From JAODBQ01 sp047602055 (GTDB lineage Bacteria; Actinomycetota; Acidimicrobiia; Acidimicrobiales; Ilumatobacteraceae), in NCBI GenBank assembly GCA_047602055.1, contig JASGIG010000001.1:248001-312000 (forward strand): 64,000 nt of DNA, written 5' to 3'. Position numbers and translations under genes: made by a program. The notes under the pieces were generated by a model, which saw nothing but the letters and a program-made list of their open reading frames with translations, searched no databases and had not been told where the DNA came from. The stretch's first letter is position 1. Each line of letters starts with the position of its first letter. Shown here piece after piece: positions 1 to 8,123 of the stretch.

Positions 1-1
1 C

Positions 2-730
2 CAACAAGCTGTTGGGAAACTGCCTTGGGGCCACAACCTGGTGCTGCTCTCCAGGCTCACCTCCCCGGACGAGCGGTTGCGCTACGCCGAGTCGGCCGTC
101 CGGCACGGATGGTCGCGCAACCTCCTGACGATCCAGATCGAACGCCGCTCCCTCGAGCGCCAAGGCCGAGCCATCACGAACTTCGAGACGACGATCCCGG
201 CGCCGAACACCGATCTCGCCCGTGAGTCATTGAAGGACCCGTACCGCCTCGACTTCCTCGGTCTCGGGGAAGAGTCCGAGGAGCGTGCCGTCGAGGCCGC
301 CCTCGTTGAGCACGTCACCGAGTTCCTGCTGGAGATGGGTGCCGGGTTCGCCTTCGTCGGTCGCCAGGTGCACGTCGAGGTGGGAGGCGACGACTTCTGG
401 CTCGACCTGCTCTTCTACCAAGTCAGGCTGCACCGCTACGTCGTGGTCGAGCTCAAGGCCGCGAGGTTCAAGCCGGAGCACCTCGGCCAACTCGGCTTCT
501 ACATGACCGCCGTCGACCGACAACTCCGCGATCCCGCCGTCGACGGCAACACGATCGGCTTGCTGCTGTGCAAGAGCAAGAACGAAGTCGTCGCCGAGTA
601 CGCCCTCGAGGACAGCTCCAAGCCGCTCGGCATCGCCGAGTACCGGCTCGTCGAGTCACTCCCCGAGCCGCTGCAGACCGCACTCCCCACGATTGCACAG
701 ATCGAACGCGAACTCGGCACGAGCGGCTGA
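2..730 (+). CDS. DUF1016 / YhcG-type PDDEXK nuclease domain protein (5' end outside window)
   Basis: The reading frame is already open at base 2 and begins with a motif like LPWGHN, which in the YhcG/DUF1016 family lies in the N-terminal DUF1016_N region, so the start codon is upstream of the window. The rest matches the C-terminal PDDEXK nuclease domain: a DFWLDLLFY stretch, then VVVELKAA, giving the D...ExK active-site pattern, followed by a helix with GQLGFYM. Members are found near restriction and phage-defence genes; their exact substrate is not settled. It precedes the NACHT gene by about 230 bases on the same strand. Family assignment is firm, biological role is inference. Confidence 0.85.
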   Translation, partial: QQAVGKLPWGHNLVLLSRLTSPDERLRYAESAVRHGWSRNLLTIQIERRSLERQGRAITNFETTIPAPNTDLARESLKDPYRLDFLGLGEESEERAVEAALVEHVTEFLLEMGAGFAFVGRQVHVEVGGDDFWLDLLFYQVRLHRYVVVELKAARFKPEHLGQLGFYMTAVDRQLRDPAVDGNTIGLLLCKSKNEVVAEYALEDSSKPLGIAEYRLVESLPEPLQTALPTIAQIERELGTSG

Positions 731-960
731 GCGCCCGCCGGCGGATGAGTCTCTCGTAACGCTCCTCGCGCGGAGCAGCCCACGGCAGGCATGAACGCGG
801 TGGTCATCGCCCGCGGCCGGCCGTCTAGTGGCACGGCTGGGCATGTGCGAACTGCGGCCTTCTCGGTCCGTGCCTCACCGTCCCGGCTCAACCGCCTCAC
901 CTACGCTTCATGTGATGGGTGACGACGTGCGGGGCAGGAAATCGGTCGCTCCGGTCAGAG

Positions 961-3825
961 ATGGATGAGACTGCGGAGTCCGGTCCGGGGTGGCGCGCAG
1001 CGGAGGAACGAGTGGCCACTCTGTACCGGGCACTGGGCTACACGGTCACACGTGACGTTCTCGTTCAGGGTTCGCAGATCGACCTGGTTGCCGAGCAACA
1101 CCTGGGTCCGCTCGGACTGATCCGGATCGGCGTTGAGGTCAAGGACCACCCGCACGGGACGCTGCCGATCGCTGAGGTACGCGAGTTCGCCGCCACGTCG
1201 CAGCTTCTGACAGGCAACGGCGCGTTCCACCAGATGCACCTCGTGACCACGGGAACGGTGACGAAGAACAGCCGCCAACTCGTCGAACCGTTACCGCGAA
1301 CCCGGCTCATGAGCTTCGAGGAATTGGAGCGTGAGCTTTTCAACCCCGACGCTGCACTGGGCCGTTGGCTGGACCACTACCGATCCAAACCCATCAACAA
1401 GATGTACGTCGAGGTCCAGGCGACGCTCCTGGATCTCGATACCCCCGACGATGCGCAAGCAACCGGTCGGTTGCCCTCGACCAGCCTTCTGGACGTCGCG
1501 GTAGCCAACCCGCATCTCGCAATCGTCGTGCTCGCTGACTACGGATCCGGCAAGTCCACGATGCTCGAGCGGATCAAGGCGTTGGCCATCGGCCGACGCT
1601 CTGAGCAGCCGAACGCTCCGGTGCCGGTGCTCCTGAAGCTGCGCGACGTTTCTGCCAACTTCAACGTCGAACAGGTCGTTCTCGACGTTGTCCGGTCCGA
1701 GTTGGGGCTTGACCTGCCGGCTGAGACCTTCTGGAGTCTCCTGGGCGACGGCCGGTTTGTGATGTTGCTCGACGGGTTCGACGAGATCACGCTGCGGGCG
1801 TCCGAGACCACCCGCGTGCAGATGCTCAGTGGCATCAGCCCACTGTTGTTCAGCCGCTCGCCGGCCGTGCTCACGAGTCGTCCGAGCTACTTCGCAAGCC
1901 TTGAGGAGTACCGGACTCTCCTTGCGACGATCCGCAGCGGCAGGGCACGCCTGAGCTCACCTACGCCGAACACCCAACGCGTCGATCGACTGGTGACCCG
2001 ACTGGCCGACCGGTATCGGGAGACCGGCCCGGCGACACCACTCGACCCGCATGTCGCCACCTACCGCCTTGACAGGCTCGAGAGCAGTCAGATCGACCAC
2101 TTCCTGGAGTTGGCCTCCGCCGACCTCGAATCCGTTGCGACGTCAGCTCAGGAGGTGCGCTCGTTCCTCGACAGCGTCTACGACCTGTCCGACCTCATCT
2201 CGCGGCCCATCATCCTTGACATGGCCGTGGCCTCGATTGTCGAAGGGCACATCACCCCCAGCCAGCAGTCGATGTCCGACGGTCCTGCCGGCCTCTATGA
2301 GGCCTACGCCCAAGTGCAGCTTGAGCGCGACTGGGAGAACGTAGAGAACCGTCGAAATCTGCTGCCGTACGAGGTCCGCATGCGCTTCGCGGAGGAGTGC
2401 GCCTTGCTGATGCATCGCGATGATGTGCTCCGCGTAGAGCGCGCCGACCTCGCCGCCGTGGCGAAACGCGCCTACCCGGCGAGCCACGAGCACGACATCG
2501 ATGAGGTCCTGACCGATCTACGCACCTGCTCGTTCCTGACCGTCGACGAACAGGGCAACTTGGAGTTCATCCATCGCTCGTATCAAGAGTTTTTCGTCGC
2601 TCGACGAATCCGCCACGAACTCGAAGGCAAGAGCTCCGCCCGACTCCGCGAGCCTCTGCGCTGGGAGTACATCTACTTCCTAGGTTCAATGGGCTTCACT
2701 GACGGCCGCATTTATCAGGAGTTCTTCGAGCTGTCCCGGGCTCGAACACCGGTCGGACGAGACGAACCCTCCACATCTGCGGCGGACAACGCCGCGCAGG
2801 CGCTCCTGGTAGCTCGCGAGGTGGCAAGAGACCTCGATTGGCAGGGGCGGCGAGTGGCTCGACTTCGGCGGCCACGCGTCCAGATCGCGAGATCGACCCT
2901 CCAGGCGGTCGAATTGCTCGGCATGGAGACGCGCGAGGTGGCGATCGGCGATTGCGTATTGAAGCTCCGCATCGACGGCGCTTCTATCGGCACCCTCAAC
3001 CTCACGAACTGCACTGGCGCGGTCGAGGCAGGCGGTGCAATCGGCTCGATCGCGGCGGTCGGCGGCAAGCTTGACCTTTCGGACCAATCAACCGCGCAGT
3101 CGCTGAGCTTTGATGCTGTCGAGCTCAGACTCAGCGCCCGTAAGGGTGACAAGGCTGTGAAGTTCCACACCGTCACTGGACACGCAGAACTCGGCCCCGC
3201 GACTGTCGATGCCGTCCGATCGGAGCTGAGACTAACGCTCTCCGGCGTGATGGGCGGTTCAGTGACGGAAAGCCTTCTCGACCTGTCGCTCGAAGGCTGG
3301 GAGTGCCTCGCCGCGGAGCTGAACCGGTCGATCGTCGTCGTCAGCGGTCGTAGAGCCGCGCAGAATCTTTCGACCGCCAGGCGCCGGATTCGCAAGGTCA
3401 CGGAGGATTCGCCGGCCGGGACTGGCTCCGTCGTGGTTCTTGATCCCTCGATTCCGGTCGATCGATGGTGGCCGCGCCAGCACCGACTGGTGACCATCGG
3501 GGCCGACCTCGGCGACGCTCCCGCCGAGTTCACTGGGCTATTCGTCCACGAGCTGCCGCGCCCTCAGGCGAGCGAGCCAACGGAGGTGCTCGAGGTCAGG
3601 CAAGCGGGCAACACCACGCTGCTGATCGAAGGGCGAGGTCGTGGATTCGACGCCGCCCGCCAGCGTCTCAGCACGGCCATCCAAACGGCGCGGTCGCGCA
3701 CCGTCGGGGACGGGACTTGGCTCATACAGGAGGTCCGCCCACTGCTCCTCGACATCGGGTGCGCTGCCGATGCTGCAGACGAGTTCATCGGACTGGTGCG
3801 ATCCCGAGGTGACACAGACGCCTGA
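961..3825 (+). CDS. Mrr-like nuclease domain + NACHT NTPase, candidate anti-phage effector
   Basis: About 954 residues. Residues 12-125 look like an Mrr/restriction-endonuclease fold: E16, an IDLV motif with D41, and the EVK motif with E59 and K61. A NACHT-type STAND NTPase follows: P-loop GSGKST at 195-200, Walker B with DGFDE near 271-275, and a helical winged region to about residue 560. The last 300 residues are rich in short beta-strand-like repeats (alternating L/I with G, S and N), which could be a sensor. Bacterial NACHT proteins with nuclease domains are known anti-phage effectors. ATG at 961 is preferred; a GTG at 919 would add 14 unconvincing residues. Defence function is inferred from architecture and neighbourhood. 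Confidence 0.8.
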   Translation: MDETAESGPGWRAAEERVATLYRALGYTVTRDVLVQGSQIDLVAEQHLGPLGLIRIGVEVKDHPHGTLPIAEVREFAATSQLLTGNGAFHQMHLVTTGTVTKNSRQLVEPLPRTRLMSFEELERELFNPDAALGRWLDHYRSKPINKMYVEVQATLLDLDTPDDAQATGRLPSTSLLDVAVANPHLAIVVLADYGSGKSTMLERIKALAIGRRSEQPNAPVPVLLKLRDVSANFNVEQVVLDVVRSELGLDLPAETFWSLLGDGRFVMLLDGFDEITLRASETTRVQMLSGISPLLFSRSPAVLTSRPSYFASLEEYRTLLATIRSGRARLSSPTPNTQRVDRLVTRLADRYRETGPATPLDPHVATYRLDRLESSQIDHFLELASADLESVATSAQEVRSFLDSVYDLSDLISRPIILDMAVASIVEGHITPSQQSMSDGPAGLYEAYAQVQLERDWENVENRRNLLPYEVRMRFAEECALLMHRDDVLRVERADLAAVAKRAYPASHEHDIDEVLTDLRTCSFLTVDEQGNLEFIHRSYQEFFVARRIRHELEGKSSARLREPLRWEYIYFLGSMGFTDGRIYQEFFELSRARTPVGRDEPSTSAADNAAQALLVAREVARDLDWQGRRVARLRRPRVQIARSTLQAVELLGMETREVAIGDCVLKLRIDGASIGTLNLTNCTGAVEAGGAIGSIAAVGGKLDLSDQSTAQSLSFDAVELRLSARKGDKAVKFHTVTGHAELGPATVDAVRSELRLTLSGVMGGSVTESLLDLSLEGWECLAAELNRSIVVVSGRRAAQNLSTARRRIRKVTEDSPAGTGSVVVLDPSIPVDRWWPRQHRLVTIGADLGDAPAEFTGLFVHELPRPQASEPTEVLEVRQAGNTTLLIEGRGRGFDAARQRLSTAIQTARSRTVGDGTWLIQEVRPLLLDIGCAADAADEFIGLVRSRGDTDA

Positions 3826-3943
3826 ACAGGCCGCCTCGCGGACGGTCGCGGACACAAGCGGCACCGCGGCGGTTCGGGAGCCCAAGTGGCAAGGCGGGTC
3901 AGGAGTAGGCGCCGCCCGGACCTCGAAAGCCGTCCGTCAGACA

Positions 3944-3955
3944 CCGTCCGTTAGA
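3944..3955. repeat. 12-bp target-site duplication, left copy
   Basis: CCGTCCGTTAGA here is repeated exactly at 7061-7072. The two copies bracket a segment beginning TGT and ending ACA, as expected for an IS481-family insertion. Confidence 0.75.
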
Positions 3956-3983
3956 TGTCAAGCCCCGGTACCCGTGCGACAGG

Positions 3984-4006
3984 TTGGCCCCGGTAGCTGG
4001 GTGACA
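3984..4006. repeat. IS481 subterminal inverted repeat, left
   Basis: GGCCCCGGTAGCTGGGTGACA matches, with one difference, the reverse complement of the two copies near the right end (6952-6974 and 7008-7030). Confidence 0.7.
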
Positions 4007-5422
4007 GTCCGAACCCGCGGGCGGCTGGTCAGGCGGCGTTGGTGCGGTGGGGTCGGCCGCCGGGGTTAGCGAGGGCTCCGTGTTCGCGGGTGCGGTCGTG
4101 CTTGGCCCGGTGGCTGCGGATCAGCTGTTCGCCAACGCTGATCTCGACGGTGTCACCAACGACAGCGACTTGGACCTGGCGGCGGCGGTAGGCGTTGCCG
4201 ACCCGGTAGTTCGCCCCGGCGAACGACACGTTCCCCGACGAGTCGACCTTGCGGGTCACCGACGGCGACGACACCGCCCGCCGCGCCGGTCGCGGCTTGC
4301 GGTTCCGTTCGACGCCGGCGGTCTGCTTGTCGAGCGGGTGGCGGCGAGCGTGCGTCGCGACCAACACGCCTCGGTGGTGGATCTGCACGAGCCCGCCCTC
4401 ACAGACGACCTCGACGGTCTGCCCAGCCAACCATGTCCCGGCCTTGTAGGTGACGGTGGCGAACCCGATCGTGCCGGCTTGCTGACCCGCCTGGTCGTCA
4501 CCGGCCCCGAGGTCGTGGCCGGCTCCGGGAGCGGTGTGGCCGGGCGCTCACGCGGCTCGGCGAGGCGGAACCGTTCGATCGGAGCGACACCACCAAGCGA
4601 CTGATGCGGACGGACGTGGTTGTAGTGATGGACCCAGGCGTCGAGCTCGGCTTGGGCGTGGCCGATCGAGTCGAAGACCTTGCCGTCGAGGAACTCGCGG
4701 CGCATCGTCTTATGCCACCGCTCGACCTTGCCCGTCGTCGTCGGCGACCGCGGCGCAGTGAGAATGTGCTTGATCCCGTTGTCCACACAGATCTTGTCGA
4801 ACAACACCGGACCCGGGCCCGGCCCGAACCGGGCCGTGAACACCTTGCCGTTGTCCGTCAAGATCTGCGACGGCACACCGTGGGCGCCCATCGTGTGCTC
4901 GAGCGCGTCGCACACCGGCCGCGCCGTCGCCCTGGCGACCACCCGGGCGCTCACGACGAAGCGGGAGTGGTCGTCGATGCCCGACACGATCTTGGCCTCC
5001 GACCCATCAACGATGCGCACCCCGCCAACGATGTCCATCTGCCACAACTCCATCGCCCGAGACCGTTCCCACCGCTTGTAGTCCGACCGCTTCCGCTTCC
5101 GGGCCTGCGGGGTGACCAGCCCCATGACGGATCAGACAACGCTCCACCGACGAGCGGCCCGGCAACGGCGACACACCATCACGATCGAGCCACACCAGGA
5201 TCGTGCGCGGCCCCCACCCCGGATGAGCCCGACGCATCTCCACGATCCGCGCCTCCACCTCCGGCGGCATCTGGTGCGGACACGACAACGGCTTCGAGCT
5301 GTGATCAGCCAACCCGCCCAGCCCCTCGGCCGCGTAACGGCGCAACCAGCCGTGCACCGTCTGACGAGCGACACCGTGACGACGCGCGACGTCGATCACC
5401 GACGCGCCGTCGTTCAGATGGC

Positions 5423-6799
5423 GTCCCGTCTCGTGGTGTAGGTGACCACGTGCGTTCCCGTCGGCTGTGGGTCAGTTTCGGGGTGCTGCGGGCAAGGCTA
5501 GTTCGGCGTTGTTGTCGGTGAGCTCGGCGACGGAAGCGGCGGCGATGTAGCGGCGTTCGGCGGCGATCATCTCGTCGTTGATCTCGACGAGGAGGGCTCC
5601 GACGAGACGGATCACGGACTGCTTGTCGGGGAAGATCCCGACGACGTCGGTGCGTCGCTTGAGCTCGCGGTTGAGGCGTTCGATTGGGTTGTTCGACCAG
5701 ATCTTCGACCAGTGCGCTGGCGGGAAGCCGGTGTAGGCGAGCACGTCTGCCTCCATCGCTTCGAGCCGCTCGGCGACTGCGGGCGCGTAGGGGCGCAGTT
5801 GGTCGACGACACCGCGCAGCTGGGCGCGGGCGGTGTCGGCGTCGGGTTGGGCGAACACGGTGCGGATCAGGGCGGCGATCATCTGACGGTGGCGGTGTTG
5901 GGCCGCGGCGAGCAGGTTGCGTATCGCGTGGACGCGGCAGCGTTGCCAGGCGGCGCCTTGCAGGCTGCGCCGGATCGCCTTGACCAGACCGGCGTGCGCA
6001 TCGGACACGACCAGGCGCACACCGCCCAGGCCGCGGTCGGTCAGGCTGGTGAGGAACTCGCGCCAGAACGTCTCGTTCTCCGAGTCGCCGACGTCGACAC
6101 CGAGTACCTCGCGGTGCCCGTCAGCGCGTAGGCCGGTGGCGATCACGACGGCCTTGGACACGACGTGGCGGTGCTCGCGGACGTGGACGTAGGTGGCGTC
6201 GAGCCAGACGTAGATGAACGGCTGGTGATCGAGCCGGCGGGTGCGCAGCACGTTGACGTCGGCGTCGATGCCGGCGCAGATCCGTGACACGGTCGACTTC
6301 GACACGCCCGAGTCGCAGCCGAGCGCTTTGACGAGGTCGTCGACCTTCCGGGTCGAGGTACCGGTGATGTACGCGGTCATGATCACCGCCCACAGGGCAC
6401 GGTCGACGCGTCGGCGCGGCTCGAGCAACTCGGGGAAGAAGCTGCCGGTGCGCAGCTTCGGGATCGCGACCTCGACGTCACCCGCCGGCGTGGAGACCAG
6501 CTTGGGGCGGTGCCCGTTGCGCAACGCGGTGCGCTCCGGGCTGTGCTCGCCGGGGCCGGCGCCGATCGTCGCGGTGAGCTCGGCTTCGATCAGCTCCTGC
6601 AACGCGGCGGCGAGGATGTCGCGCAACGACGTCGACAACGACGCGTCGCTGCCGGCAAGCCGCGCGGCAAGGTCAGACAGGGCAAACTCTCGGGTGGTCA
6701 TCGTGCGTCCTTCTCGTTGGCTTGGTCGCTTCCGAGAATCGCACGATGACCACCATCACCCCAGCGATGGTCGAGGCCTCCTACACCACGTGATGGGAC
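5423..6799. mobile_element. IS256-family insertion sequence
   Basis: The terminal inverted repeats are GTCCCGTCTCGTGGTGTAGG at 5423-5442 and its reverse complement with two mismatches at 6780-6799. They enclose one complete transposase gene. The flanks carry CGTCGTTCAG at 5408-5417 and CGTCGT-T(6)-CAG at 6805-6819, which look like the two copies of the target site with the T-run in the right copy expanded by five bases. The exact outer base of each end is uncertain by a few nucleotides. Confidence 0.85.
5472..6701 (-). CDS. IS256-family transposase (Mutator superfamily, DDE)
   Basis: A 409-residue, apparently intact transposase that catalyses cut/copy movement of the surrounding element. The catalytic triad is visible as D168 (WLDATY), D234 (VSDAHAGL) and E341 (NNPIERLN), with the C/H motif CRVHAIRN typical of the family. 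Length is usual for IS256 members. ATG at 6701 lies just inside the right inverted repeat, and the stop lies about 30 bases inside the left one. Because the gene and both ends are intact, the element may still be mobile. Confidence 0.95.
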   Translation of the reverse strand: MTTREFALSDLAARLAGSDASLSTSLRDILAAALQELIEAELTATIGAGPGEHSPERTALRNGHRPKLVSTPAGDVEVAIPKLRTGSFFPELLEPRRRVDRALWAVIMTAYITGTSTRKVDDLVKALGCDSGVSKSTVSRICAGIDADVNVLRTRRLDHQPFIYVWLDATYVHVREHRHVVSKAVVIATGLRADGHREVLGVDVGDSENETFWREFLTSLTDRGLGGVRLVVSDAHAGLVKAIRRSLQGAAWQRCRVHAIRNLLAAAQHRHRQMIAALIRTVFAQPDADTARAQLRGVVDQLRPYAPAVAERLEAMEADVLAYTGFPPAHWSKIWSNNPIERLNRELKRRTDVVGIFPDKQSVIRLVGALLVEINDEMIAAERRYIAAASVAELTDNNAELALPAAPRN

Positions 6800-6951
6800 T
6801 CACTCGTCGTTTTTTTCAGGACTTCCAGCACAGCCTGATAGCGCTGCTCCACCACGTTGAGCTCCACCAACACGACGGGCCTCCCCCGAATCTGCGGACG
6901 CGTACATCCACAGCGAAGAAGGTGGCCACCGCCGCAACGCGGACCCTCAAG

Positions 6952-7030
6952 TGTCAACCAGCTACCGGGGCCACTGTCGCCCAGGAACCGGGGCCGCGTC
7001 CCAGAACTGTCAACCAGCTACCGGGGCCAC
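6952..7030. repeat. Two direct copies of the IS481 subterminal repeat, right end
   Basis: TGTCAACCAGCTACCGGGGC followed by CAC occurs at 6952-6974 and again at 7008-7030, 56 bases apart. The inverse copy is near the left end. Doubling at one end may reflect an asymmetric transposase-binding array or a local duplication. Confidence 0.7.
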
Positions 7031-7060
7031 GATGTCCACTATGAACCGGGTCCGCACACA

Positions 7061-7072
7061 CCGTCCGTTAGA
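7061..7072. repeat. 12-bp target-site duplication, right copy
   Basis: CCGTCCGTTAGA, identical to 3944-3955. A further partial copy (CCGTTAGACAT) follows directly, so the target itself was slightly repetitive. Confidence 0.7.
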
Positions 7073-7105
7073 CATTCCGTTAGACATCGGCCCCTGAGAC
7101 GCCAG

Positions 7106-7139
7106 AGAGGCCCTCTCCGATTTCTCGGAAAGGACCTCT
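7106..7139 (-). terminator. Hairpin downstream of the initiator tRNA
   Basis: AGAGGCCCTCTCCGA pairs with TCGGAAAGGACCTCT (15 pairs including G-U pairs) around a 4-base loop, 15 bases past the tRNA 3' end on the minus strand. No clear U-run follows, so termination is inferred from position and stem strength. Confidence 0.6.
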
Positions 7140-7154
7140 GACCTGGTGTTTCGT

Positions 7155-7231
<77 letters not shown>

Positions 7232-7301
7232 TCGGAGTAGGGGAAGTACGATAGCGACCGGCGTCCTGGTTTCGCAACCCCCGGGGCGTTGGAGCGCTGG
7301 C

Positions 7302-8090
7302 ATGGGATTGTTCGGCAAGGGAAAGGCGTCGTTGGCGGAGCTGGTGGCGCTTCAGGGCGACGTGTGTGCGCTGCGGGCGCGGCTCGATCAGGCCGAGCTG
7401 GCACGAGAATCGTTGGCGCGGCAGTTGGCTGCGGCGCGCGCCGACGCGAGAGGGTTCGCCGATCAGGCGGCGGTCGACGGGCGGTTCGAGGAGATCGAGC
7501 GGCGCTTCGGGTGCATCACGCCGTTGGCCCGGCGCATCGAGGAGATGCGCGCCCAGCTCTCCGAACTGCGCGGCGCCCTCGACGAGACGCGCGAGCGGGT
7601 CGACGCACTGCCGGATCCGCACGAGCGCTTCGGCGCCCTGCACCGTCGCATCGACCTGCTCCCCGACCACACCGACAGCTTGAACGAGCTGCAGGCCCGG
7701 CTCGACAAGCTGCCCGAGCACGGCCCGGCGCTCGACGCCCAGGCGGCGCGGCTCGACGAGATCGGCTCACAGCTCGGCGCGATCGACGGCGAGCTTGCCC
7801 GGCTGGCGACGGAGTCGACCGCCCACGGGGAACTTGCCGCGTCGCTGGCGGCACTCGACCGTCGAATGGTCGCCGCTGCTCGCGGGATCGACGAAAGGCT
7901 CACTGGGCTCGCCGGCGATCTCGACGCGCTTGCCGTCTCCTCGCCGGCCGTCGTCGTCACGCCGGAGCAGGTCGACGAGCTGCGCGCCGGACAGATCCGG
8001 CTCGCCAACGAGCAGACTCGCTTCCAGATCGCCGTTCGCGAGGACGTCGCCGTGCTCGCCGAGCAGCTCGGCCGCAACGCCAACCGCTGA
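7302..8090 (+). CDS. Coiled-coil protein of unknown function
   Basis: About 262 residues starting MGLFGKGK from the ATG at 7302; the frame extends upstream into the tRNA region, but that part is not plausible. It is almost entirely charged heptad-like helix (LxxLxARLDxxE patterns), with repeated elements such as LDELQARLDKLP, and no membrane segment or catalytic motif. It may be a structural or scaffolding protein. I do not recognise a named family. It is divergent from the initiator tRNA and convergent with the UPF0182 gene. Confidence 0.7.
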   Translation: MGLFGKGKASLAELVALQGDVCALRARLDQAELARESLARQLAAARADARGFADQAAVDGRFEEIERRFGCITPLARRIEEMRAQLSELRGALDETRERVDALPDPHERFGALHRRIDLLPDHTDSLNELQARLDKLPEHGPALDAQAARLDEIGSQLGAIDGELARLATESTAHGELAASLAALDRRMVAAARGIDERLTGLAGDLDALAVSSPAVVVTPEQVDELRAGQIRLANEQTRFQIAVREDVAVLAEQLGRNANR

Positions 8091-8123
8091 CGGCAGCTCA
8101 CGGCCGCCGAAGCCGCCCGGGCG

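Larger units (their letters stand above)
4029..6867 (-). pseudogene. IS481-family transposase, interrupted by IS256 and frameshifted twice
   Basis: The first codons (MELNVVEQRYQAVLEVL) run from a GTG at 6867 to about 6820, behind a strong GGGGGAGG ribosome site. The frame resumes beyond the IS256 element near 5417 with LNDGASV, then a helix-turn-helix (VARQTVHGWLRRY) and the rve integrase core (LWQMDIVGG, LTDNGKVF, GKVERWHKT, giving D, D, E). One extra G in a G-run near 5125 shifts the frame, and a second shift near 4500-4530 separates the core from a C-terminal beta domain (4029-4430). The gene cannot make an intact protein. The two small shifts could also be sequence errors; the IS256 interruption cannot. 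Confidence 0.8.
3956..7060. mobile_element. IS481-family element carrying a nested IS256-family element
   Basis: The segment begins TGTCAAG and ends CACACA, is bordered by an identical 12-bp direct repeat, and contains an IS481-type transposase gene cut in two by an IS256-type element (5423-6799). Subterminal inverted copies of TGTCAACCAGCTACCGGGGC lie at 6952-6974 and 7008-7030, with the inverse at 3984-4006; these are probably transposase binding sites. Removing the inner element leaves about 1.7 kb. The right end lies about 95 bases from the 3' end of the initiator tRNA gene. Outer boundaries rest on the direct repeat and the TGT...ACA tips. Confidence 0.75.

Noticed and set aside
5100..5130. 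Programmed frameshift in the IS481 transposase
   Set aside because: The shift needed is +1 in a GGGG run, the gene is also cut by IS256 and shifted again near 4500, and IS481 transposases are normally a single frame.
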